From: an uncultured bacterium
GTDB lineage: Bacteria; Desulfobacterota; WTBG01
Direction of reading: 5' to 3'
Assembly: GCA_938024025.1 (NCBI GenBank)
Contig: CALJBY010000069.1
Span: forward strand, 1-11,440
DNA length: 11,440 bases
A model generated the notes under the pieces. That model had not been told where the DNA came from and made no database searches. It saw nothing but the letters and a program-made list of their open reading frames with translations. A program made the position numbers and the translations under genes. Shown one piece after another: positions 4,993 to 11,440 of the stretch (position 1 is its first letter; each line of letters starts with the position of its first letter).

Positions 4993-6795
4993 GCTGGTAA
5001 CCCTTAAAACCTCATTATAGGTAGTTATCCCTTTGAACATTGTTCTTAAGGCGCTTTCCCTCAATGTGCTCATCCCCTCTTCCCGGGCGATCTTCTTAAT
5101 CGCTTCCAGTGGAGTTTCCCTGCCAATGAGTTTTCTCATTTTTTCTGTTATGGGGAGTATCTCAAAAACGCCCGATCTGCCCTGAAATCCTGTTTTACGA
5201 CACTGAACGCAACCTTTTCCCCGTTTGAGCTCAATGTCTCCTTCATCCTCTCCAAAACTAAGCCCCAGACTTGCAAGTTCCTCTTGTCCTACAACAAAAC
5301 TTTCCATGCAGTTGGGGCAGATTTTTCTAACAAGCCTCTGAGCAACGACGCCGATGAGGGTAGCATTGATCAAAAATGGTTCTACCCCTAAATCGATAAG
5401 CCGGGTGATAGAAGATACGGCATCATTCGTGTGCAGGGTAGAAAGGACAAGGTGACCGGTTAAGGCAGCCTGGATTGCATTTTCCGCCGTTTCCAAATCC
5501 CTGATTTCTCCTACCATAATAATATCGGGATCCTGACGGAGGATATTTCTCAAAATACTGGCAAAGTGAATTCCTGCCTGGGGCTGAACGGAAATCTGAT
5601 TGAACTCCGGACAAACCATCTCTATGGGCTCTTCAACAGTTGTAATGTTTTTCTCGGGTGTGGATAAATAGCGCAGGGTGGAATAGAGGGTCGTTGTTTT
5701 TCCACTCCCGGTAGGACCGGTTACCAGAATTATGCCATAGGTATGCTTAAGGAATGCATGGTAGTTTATTAAGTCCATGGGAAAAAAACCCAGTCCGTCC
5801 AGGTTCTGGAAGAGCACGTCTGGATTCAACACCCGCAATACAGCCTTTTCCCCAAAAGCAACCGGAATGGTTGATACCCGCAACTCTGCTTCTTTTTGGC
5901 CATAGGCGACTTTCATGCGTCCATCCTGTGGCCGCCTTTTTTCGGCAATGTTGAGCCGTGAAAGGCTTTTTATGCGGGAGAGAATTGCGGGATACACACC
6001 TTTCGGTAAAGAGTAAATAGTGTGGAGTACGCCGTCGATCCTGAGCCGGCAGGTGCCGGAATCTCTTTTCGGTTCAATGTGAATATCACTGGCCCGCTGT
6101 TCAAAAGCATAGTTTAACAAATAATCAACGGCCTTTTTTACGTGCTGATCAGTTGACTCAATCTCGCGGCCTGACTGCAATTTCATGTATTGCTCTAAAT
6201 TACCCAGGTCGACGAGTGGGGAGACCAACTCTTTTTCAGCCGCGAGGATGGATGATTTGAATCCATAAAACTCTGTAATGATCTTAAGGATATCGGTTTT
6301 GGTGCTTACCACAGGAGAGACGGTAACCCTGCTTACCCTTTTTACATCGTCGAGGGCCTCATGGTTTAAGGGGTTGTACATGGCAACCTTCAGCTCACCG
6401 TCTTCCAGGGCAATCGGTACCACGAGATGTTTCATGGCAAAGGGTTTAGCAATCATTCTGGTAACGACATCGAGATCAAGCTCTAGGGGATTGATCTTTT
6501 TAAACGGCAGGCCTAACTTATTGGCGATGGTCTGCATAATGATCTCTTCCGTTAACTCCCCTTTGTCCCCCGTGGCTTTAAGCTTCATAGAACTGATGAT
6601 ATCGACAGGAGTGATTTCATGAGCAGTGCTGTCGGGTGATACCATGTCATTTCGTTTGAGCGCTAGAACTCTCTTCAGCTTTGCTTTCCGTTCATGGTGC
6701 TGTGCGATAATTGCTGCTTTCTGATCAGGGGAAATAAGATTCTGCTCTAACAGGATGTCGCTTATATGCTCGATTGTCATTGAAGCTGTTATCAT
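4984..6795 (-). CDS. pilB: Type IV pilus assembly ATPase (PilB/GspE family)
   Basis: This 603-residue cytoplasmic hexameric ATPase would power pilus extension. An N-terminal MshEN/T2SSE_N-type region covers about 1-180. The ATPase core shows RASDIHIEP (234-242), Walker A GPTGSGKT (360-367), the Asp box VEEPIE (387-392), Walker B DIIMVGEIRD (424-433) and the His box STLHTND (452-458). The zinc tetracysteine is C493, C496, C529 and C532. All catalytic elements are intact and the length is normal for the family. The ATG at 6795 has AGAGGA 7 bases upstream. It lies 178 bases after the small secreted-protein gene and downstream of pilY1, which favours a pilus over a type II secretion role, although GspE or MshE cannot be excluded. 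No pilT, pilC, pilM-Q or pilin gene is in the window. The first N-terminal motif lacks the R-L-G typical of c-di-GMP-binding MshEN domains. Confidence 0.93.
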   Translation of the reverse strand: MITASMTIEHISDILLEQNLISPDQKAAIIAQHHERKAKLKRVLALKRNDMVSPDSTAHEITPVDIISSMKLKATGDKGELTEEIIMQTIANKLGLPFKKINPLELDLDVVTRMIAKPFAMKHLVVPIALEDGELKVAMYNPLNHEALDDVKRVSRVTVSPVVSTKTDILKIITEFYGFKSSILAAEKELVSPLVDLGNLEQYMKLQSGREIESTDQHVKKAVDYLLNYAFEQRASDIHIEPKRDSGTCRLRIDGVLHTIYSLPKGVYPAILSRIKSLSRLNIAEKRRPQDGRMKVAYGQKEAELRVSTIPVAFGEKAVLRVLNPDVLFQNLDGLGFFPMDLINYHAFLKHTYGIILVTGPTGSGKTTTLYSTLRYLSTPEKNITTVEEPIEMVCPEFNQISVQPQAGIHFASILRNILRQDPDIIMVGEIRDLETAENAIQAALTGHLVLSTLHTNDAVSSITRLIDLGVEPFLINATLIGVVAQRLVRKICPNCMESFVVGQEELASLGLSFGEDEGDIELKRGKGCVQCRKTGFQGRSGVFEILPITEKMRKLIGRETPLEAIKKIAREEGMSTLRESALRTMFKGITTYNEVLRVTSEF

Positions 6796-6973
6796 GAAGA
6801 ATTCCTCTAGCTGTGCAGAAGAAGATAGAGTAACCGTGGTGCGGAGAACACAGATCCTGCTGTTGAGGTTAGACCCTCATCTATCTCTATCGGATAACTA
6901 CCGCTAAAACCTTTAGGTATTTCATGTTGCACCATCCCTGTTTGTGGTTCGGGTCTGTAGGGTGATCACCTAT

Positions 6974-7360
6974 TCACCTTTCCGGCATCAGGCACAGGGA
7001 AACGAGACAGGCGTCACGTCGATTAGGCATGATGTAGTAGCAGAGGGATGCATGGCAGGGAAGCGTTAAATCTTGTAGTGTGATGGGCTTTTTTTGTGCG
7101 TCGTGGAGTACAGACCCGGGAAGCAAGGTGAACTGCCGTTCATCGCCCATCACATAATTATTTCCTTTCCTAATGAGATAAACGGCCTGACACATAATCC
7201 GTGCATCAGGTGTTTTCCCTTCCGGGATCGGTAGAGCAGTTGTCTCATTAGCCCATGAGGAATGAGTGGGCGATTGGTTGAAAAGAACGCCATCCTCACT
7301 GGCTACTCCCCCTAGCAGGAAAAAAAGAGTAATGAGAGACAGGATCCATCTTTGATGCAC
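6974..7360 (-). CDS. Small secreted cysteine-containing protein coupled to pilY1, function unknown
   Basis: I do not recognise a named family. The protein of about 128 residues begins with a basic residue and a hydrophobic stretch (ILSLITLFFLLGG) ending in VAS, a typical Sec signal peptide. The mature part has five cysteines (57, 102, 107, 118 and 123) and a C-terminal half of alternating strands (VYLIRKGNNYVMGD, FTLLPGSVL, KPITLQDLTLPC, ASLCYYIM, ACLVSLCLM) that suggests a small beta-barrel; this is inference. I chose the GTG at 7360 because AGGAGG lies 5 bases before it; that Shine-Dalgarno sequence overlaps the GTG at 7366, which would give 130 residues. The start is 9 bases after the pilY1 stop, so translation is probably coupled. 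Position between pilY1 and pilB suggests a role in pilus assembly or in folding or anchoring PilY1. Confidence 0.72.
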   Translation of the reverse strand: MHQRWILSLITLFFLLGGVASEDGVLFNQSPTHSSWANETTALPIPEGKTPDARIMCQAVYLIRKGNNYVMGDERQFTLLPGSVLHDAQKKPITLQDLTLPCHASLCYYIMPNRRDACLVSLCLMPER

Positions 7361-7369
7361 GGACACCTC

Positions 7370-10300
7370 CTATTGTTCTCTCCACGATTCCATACCACTC
7401 CTCACGTGGGAGGGAGGTTTCAGGGATAGTTTTTCAATCATGCTTCCACTACTGAGAACAGTAATGGTTTTACCTATGTGGATGACCGGTGATGAGGGCA
7501 TTCCCTGCTGTAGTGGCAGCTTCGTTTTCATGGTATCATCCTGGTCAGGTTCTCCCCCCGGAGCAGTCCCACTGTCTCCATAAGCATCCTCCCTTAAAAG
7601 AAGGGTCAGGGGGCTCTTCCATGCAGTGCCTGTCTGGTAGTAGAGCGTGTATAGATTACCGCTACCAGTAATGCTGCAGAGATCATTGCTGGGTTGGTAG
7701 GTGGTGAAGGAAAGAGTGCCACCTAAGAGATTGGGTTTACTGAGTACCCGTTCCCCCCCGGAGGAAAAGGTAAGATACCACCCCTCTCTTTGCTGCACCT
7801 CATCAACGAAATCGTTCCAGGTGGTTGCTGCCGCACCTTCTACCGTTCCCCCGCGATACACAATCACCGGGCTTGAGTCATACAACTGATTGAAGGGCAC
7901 TTCATCGGTACAGGTATTCCCGTAGCAGGAATCTTTAATACCAAAAAAGAAGTGTTCAGCATGGGGGTCTAAACGGTCGTACAAACCGTAGTACTTCCCG
8001 GTGCCAAAAAACACCCAGAGGTTCTTTTCCTCATCGAGGGAGGCACTGGCAGGGGCTGTAACGGGTTGTGGAGCACTGAAAAGGGTTGAAAAGGTCCAGG
8101 TGGAAGGGGTGGTGGAATAACTCCAGCTGTCCTGCTCACTGCAGTCATTGCCCGTACACACCAGGGGGGAAAGGCGATAGATCTTTCCCTGCCATGTTTC
8201 CTCAGACAGATGGGATGCACCGATGTAAATGACATCAGTGTTGAAATTAAGATTTGCATCGATGCTTGTGGGACTTGACATGAAGCCGTTTGTGTCATCT
8301 CCTTCAAAAACCTGGGCGAGTCTTCCTGTTTTGAGGTCAACGACGAAAAGCCGGGCAGGTTGCGTACTCATGCCCCGGTAGTCCGTAGGACCTGAGCCAA
8401 AGAGTACAAACCACCTGTCATCCCCAGGCTGCTCGATGCCTTGACGCGATTCAAGGCGGACAAGGGCAGGATACGACGTGGTAAATCCCAGTTCCGGGTG
8501 GGTAAATTCCCATAGCAGTCGGGGGGTAGCGGGTGAGGTTATATCCAGGGCAAAATAGGCTGAGCTGAAGGATCGTGTTTCTCTGCCCGATCCAAAATCG
8601 TCAGTAGCGGCTATCGTGCCTCCCCCCAGTCCCATTCCTCCGATAAGTACCGTACCCCATCCATGGGGGTGGTCGCTATCGATAGGGTTCCCGGCAGTAT
8701 CGGTAAATATCCGTGCATCAGTGACCTTGGGCTTTGCATCTACATAGTTTACATGGGTGTAGTTTTTTTCGGTTAACCACTTCAGGTGGGGAAGAAGATT
8801 GTAGGGGATGTACGCCCAGCGTTCATGGCCAATAGTTCCTGAGGACGTGCCCGTATGATCCGGACCATACCATCCATGTTCCTCCTTTCCTGGGGTGTTC
8901 GGATTGTCGCCGCTTGTAATGGTGCCTCCGTTAAAGGCATGCATCATCCCGTCATTGGCACCTGCAAACACAGTGAGCTGGCGTGCCTTCCATCTGTCAT
9001 AAAATGCTTCGTAGGTGCCATCTCCATAGAGGAGATGGTAGTTCTCAAGGGGGTGTTTTGAAAGGGTGGGTGCTGCATGCACGATATCTCCCAACTTCCA
9101 TACCCGCTCGGTACCCCCCACGTCAATAGTCCGTTTCCTGAAAGGAGAAACATCTTCTCCCCGGATATAGGCTATTATGCCTGCAGCTTCATCATCATCA
9201 GCGGCCCGTAAGTAGGGGCGAAGGAGAGGGGCATGTTCTGGAATAAAATCTATCCATTCCCCGGAGTCGACCGCACCATCATTGTTCCGGTCAACGAAGG
9301 TTTTTATTGTTCGCTCCCCTGCATTCCTCACGGCAAGCTTTTCCCCTGCTTCCCAGATGGGATGAATCTCTTCCAGCGATACGAGTGTGGGGGTATCGTG
9401 GTCTGCTGTTCCGTCTCCGTCAGTGTCAGGGAAGACTTCGGCCCGCGTTTCACCGCTCTCCTCATCAGGGATAAAGCCAATGATGTTATCACGATCATAA
9501 ACGAGCGCCCTGTCCCCATCGGTATCCTCCCTAATGTTTCCAAAGGTGTCGATCCAGAGGGCAGTAAGTAATCCCGTCCAGTGTGTTTCAGATTCCCCCG
9601 GAGAGCGGTATGGTTTGAAAAAGGCCTTGAAGAGTGAAGTTTCGTCATAGACCGGATGTGAGGCGATGGTTAGACCACCTTCTGAAGCTGTTTTGTTGAG
9701 GATGTGTACTGCTGCCTGCACCATTTTTTCTCCCAGGCGGGAAACATCATGGGCAACATAATAGGTGTCAGGTACACCGTCTCCATTACTATCCCATTCC
9801 TGATTGCTGTCAGGACGATCATTGCCATTCAGGTCATTAAATCCTCCATTTTTTGCTGCAGCCAGTAAAAGTTGAGAGCCGGAACTGAAGGCATCAATGA
9901 TAAAAAGAGTAATGTTTTGGATGCCTTCAAGATGCTGATCACCTTGCCGTACATCGCTTGTATGTGACCAGAGAGCGATATCATCGAGATAATCAGACCC
10001 CTCTTCGGGAGGCAGTAGGGGGTCACGTCCATCTTGATCGTAATCCCTTAAGGTAGCAGTCGCTTCACCTGGTGGTTGTACCGGTATGTTCTGATCATGG
10101 GTGGATTCACCATCGGTAATCAGGATAATAAAGGATTGGGTGCAGGGTAGGGTCTGTGAGAATGATTCAAAAAAGAAGGGATCATCATCATTGCCCAATC
10201 CATAGTCCGGGGGGCTATGGGGGTAGTAGGGTGCAATCTGCATGAAATAGCGTATGGACTCGAAGAGTGATTCGGCCAAAGGAGACCAGGTTGTCATCCG

Positions 10301-11083
10301 GCATGCTTCAATGGTTGTGATGAGACTGTTGAGATCGTTGCCAATGGGGTTTGTAATGGTTCCCCCTTCACCGTCGTTATTAAAGAGTGCCAGACCAAGC
10401 CGGGCTTTCGTGCTCAACCTCGTGAGTAACCCCGCGATGTTTCCGTCCACAAAGGCGTCAGGTTCATGCGGCTCCTCTTTTCTTACCTGGATTTTAAACT
10501 GCATGGTAGGGTTGATAAAGGGATTGGAACTATTTCCCACGTAGATGAACCCGCTGTCCAAACCAAGGTAAACGGGTGAGGTTGGTTCAAGGCCGAGTGC
10601 TTCCTGATCGGGATACACGGTTCCTGCCCCTTCTTCATACTGCTTGAGGATTGCATACCCCGTTAGACTGCTGTCTTCTCCGAGCAGGTATTGTACACCG
10701 CTTCCCGTGCGGGAATGGGGGATGGCCTTTCCACCAATTAAAACCTTTCTCACCATGTCTATCCGCCTCATGGTTAACCAGTTGAGAAAGTTACCGTTCC
10801 ACCCGCCGGAGGTATTCATCTCAAAGTAGCTGTCGTTTACGTATGAGTATGCGGCAGAAGGTTCAAAATACCCATCGTACCTGATGTGAGGTTCGAAACT
10901 GCCTTCATAGGCCTGCTGGTACATACTTTCCGAGTTGTCCATCAGGATCAGGATGCTTGGCGGTGCATCGTTTGCGGCCGACAGGGGATAGTGGGTGTAG
11001 TCAAGCATAGTTTGGGCATCAACGGACAGAGGGAGCCCCATGAGAGTGACAAATGGTATGAGGAGGATTATTAGCGTATACAT
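7370..11083 (-). CDS. pilY1: PilY1-type pilus tip adhesin/assembly protein with a von Willebrand A domain
   Basis: This large exported protein (1237 residues; numbering here counts two more from an upstream TTG) has a signal peptide ending near VDA. A von Willebrand A domain follows, with the metal site D51-N-S-E-S55 and ITDGES at 324-329. Five DxDxDG-like calcium loops lie at about 419-427, 433-441, 522-530, 555-563 and 600-608. The PilY1 beta-propeller domain covers roughly 665-1150, with DIVHAAP, FAGANDGMMHAFN, WAYIPYNLLP, VLIGGMGLGGG and a propeller calcium loop DANLNFNTD (944-952). By family knowledge PilY1 sits at or near the type IV pilus tip and controls assembly, adhesion and surface sensing in a calcium-dependent way. 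The ATG at 11083 is favoured over TTG at 11089, but neither has a clear Shine-Dalgarno sequence, and a tandem repeat begins about 11 bases upstream. The genes usually found upstream (fimT/pilV/pilW/pilX) are absent. Confidence 0.93.
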   Translation of the reverse strand: MYTLIILLIPFVTLMGLPLSVDAQTMLDYTHYPLSAANDAPPSILILMDNSESMYQQAYEGSFEPHIRYDGYFEPSAAYSYVNDSYFEMNTSGGWNGNFLNWLTMRRIDMVRKVLIGGKAIPHSRTGSGVQYLLGEDSSLTGYAILKQYEEGAGTVYPDQEALGLEPTSPVYLGLDSGFIYVGNSSNPFINPTMQFKIQVRKEEPHEPDAFVDGNIAGLLTRLSTKARLGLALFNNDGEGGTITNPIGNDLNSLITTIEACRMTTWSPLAESLFESIRYFMQIAPYYPHSPPDYGLGNDDDPFFFESFSQTLPCTQSFIILITDGESTHDQNIPVQPPGEATATLRDYDQDGRDPLLPPEEGSDYLDDIALWSHTSDVRQGDQHLEGIQNITLFIIDAFSSGSQLLLAAAKNGGFNDLNGNDRPDSNQEWDSNGDGVPDTYYVAHDVSRLGEKMVQAAVHILNKTASEGGLTIASHPVYDETSLFKAFFKPYRSPGESETHWTGLLTALWIDTFGNIREDTDGDRALVYDRDNIIGFIPDEESGETRAEVFPDTDGDGTADHDTPTLVSLEEIHPIWEAGEKLAVRNAGERTIKTFVDRNNDGAVDSGEWIDFIPEHAPLLRPYLRAADDDEAAGIIAYIRGEDVSPFRKRTIDVGGTERVWKLGDIVHAAPTLSKHPLENYHLLYGDGTYEAFYDRWKARQLTVFAGANDGMMHAFNGGTITSGDNPNTPGKEEHGWYGPDHTGTSSGTIGHERWAYIPYNLLPHLKWLTEKNYTHVNYVDAKPKVTDARIFTDTAGNPIDSDHPHGWGTVLIGGMGLGGGTIAATDDFGSGRETRSFSSAYFALDITSPATPRLLWEFTHPELGFTTSYPALVRLESRQGIEQPGDDRWFVLFGSGPTDYRGMSTQPARLFVVDLKTGRLAQVFEGDDTNGFMSSPTSIDANLNFNTDVIYIGASHLSEETWQGKIYRLSPLVCTGNDCSEQDSWSYSTTPSTWTFSTLFSAPQPVTAPASASLDEEKNLWVFFGTGKYYGLYDRLDPHAEHFFFGIKDSCYGNTCTDEVPFNQLYDSSPVIVYRGGTVEGAAATTWNDFVDEVQQREGWYLTFSSGGERVLSKPNLLGGTLSFTTYQPSNDLCSITGSGNLYTLYYQTGTAWKSPLTLLLREDAYGDSGTAPGGEPDQDDTMKTKLPLQQGMPSSPVIHIGKTITVLSSGSMIEKLSLKPPSHVRSGMESWREQ

Positions 11084-11094
11084 GTTCAAAAGAA

Positions 11095-11131
11095 AATGCC
11101 TAAAATGAGCTAAATTGCCTAGAATGCCTAA
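11095..11131 (+). repeat. Degenerate 9-10-base tandem repeat beside the pilY1 start
   Basis: Four units can be read: aatgcctaa, aatgagctaa, attgcctag and aatgcctaa. The 12-base word aatgcctaaaat occurs at 11095-11106 and again at 11123-11134. The array lies between the pilY1 start and dispersed-repeat copy 2 and replaces any recognisable ribosome binding site or promoter. Confidence 0.65.
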
Positions 11132-11164
11132 AATTAAAAACTTAAACCACGAAGAACACGAAGA
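11121..11164 (+). repeat. Dispersed composite repeat, copy 2
   Basis: This segment aligns with 3583-3626 at 39 of 44 bases in the same orientation, and is followed by the shared agtcagaat word at 11197-11205. It is inserted in the upstream region of pilY1. Confidence 0.8.
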
Positions 11165-11238
11165 AAAGCTAGCATGAAAAGAAGTTAGAAGACAGAAGTC
11201 AGAATGTTTGAATTTATAACAAACGATATGAGTTAACT

Positions 11239-11353
11239 GTCATTGCGAGGAGGCTAAAGGCCGACGAAGCAATCTCTTTAAACGTTTTCAAGAGGTTCAA
11301 AAGTTTTTAAATACGGTTATAAAATGAGATTGCTTCACTACGTTCGCAATGAC
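11239..11353. repeat. Imperfect inverted-repeat element of 115 bp (MITE-like)
   Basis: The ends gtcattgcga and tcgcaatgac are perfect inverted repeats, and a second inner pair, gaagcaatctc (11266-11276) and gagattgcttc (11326-11336), is also perfect. The left arm carries a longer insert (17 against 7 bases) between the two blocks. The interior is AT-rich with no gene. Sequences of this cattgcgag / gaagcaatctc type are frequent intergenic repeats in environmental bacterial genomes. From 11354 to the window end I see no supported feature; a nine-codon open frame ending at 11411 on the minus strand could be the tail of an upstream gene, but nothing identifies it. Confidence 0.75.
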
Positions 11354-11440
11354 ACAAAAAATTTAAACGATTACACGAATAAACGCCTCAACAGCTCAAC
11401 AACAAACAACCTACCCTCCAATAGTGATCATGCTTCGGTT

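Noticed and set aside
6807..6935. A 42-codon open frame on the minus strand in the gap between the secreted-protein gene and pilB.
   Set aside because: It has no properly spaced ribosome binding site, resembles no known family, and is of a length expected by chance in this gap.
6870..6960. Faint resemblance of the pilB leader to a GEMM (c-di-GMP/cGAMP) riboswitch: a CACAAACAGGG start and a TAGCGGTAGTTATCCGAT end on the minus strand.
   Set aside because: The conserved core between these ends (GGCAAACC, GACGCAAAGC) is missing and the spacing is far too short. A covariance-model search would decide.
9233..9648. Open frames of about 110 codons on both strands within pilY1.
   Set aside because: They are shadows of the calcium-loop region of pilY1, whose own frame is uninterrupted and matches the family throughout.
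11411..11440. A nine-codon minus-strand tail (ending ITIGG) as the end of an upstream pilin-like gene.
   Set aside because: It is too short to identify, and other frames are equally plausible without sequence beyond the window.

Overview
The window looks like a piece of a Gram-negative, at least facultatively anaerobic bacterial chromosome. It encodes an oxygen-sensitive class III ribonucleotide reductase, an enzyme of LPS heptose synthesis, and type IV pilus proteins. The intergenic regions are full of short dispersed repeats of a kind common in Desulfobacterota (former Deltaproteobacteria), Nitrospirota and similar environmental lineages. That taxonomic guess is inference; nothing in the window fixes the taxon. 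Every supported gene lies on the minus strand, so transcription runs from right to left.

Right end (11440 to 11084): no gene is seen. The stretch holds a 115-bp imperfect inverted-repeat element, a composite repeat that shares 39 of 44 bases with a second copy near 3600, and a degenerate 9-10-base tandem repeat that runs almost up to the first gene.

Pilus block (11083 to 4984): pilY1, a large secreted tip/adhesin protein with a von Willebrand A domain, several calcium-loop motifs and a C-terminal PilY1 propeller, is followed by a very closely spaced small secreted cysteine-containing protein of unknown function. After a 178-bp gap comes pilB, the cytoplasmic extension ATPase.

Middle (4983 to 4439): a gene-free stretch of about 545 bp packed with hairpin repeats, then a candidate promoter and a leader palindrome for rfaE2, the stand-alone heptose-1-phosphate adenylyltransferase (3947-4438). 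A second gene-free, repeat-bearing stretch of about 500 bp follows and ends in the promoter of the next operon.

Nrd operon (3446 to the left edge): nrdD (class III reductase), a small CxxC redoxin, a single-domain response regulator, and nrdG (the radical-SAM activase, cut by the window edge). Gaps are 13 to 26 bases, so the four genes are probably co-transcribed. The nrdD promoter has perfect -35 and -10 hexamers on a short spacer, and two candidate NrdR boxes lie in and just downstream of it. The likely logic is that NrdG installs the glycyl radical on NrdD, the redoxin may supply reducing equivalents, and the receiver protein adds an unexplained signalling link.

The points most worth following are the receiver protein and redoxin inside the nrd operon, the candidate NrdR boxes, the uncharacterised secreted protein coupled to PilY1, and the way repeat families abut or enter gene ends.
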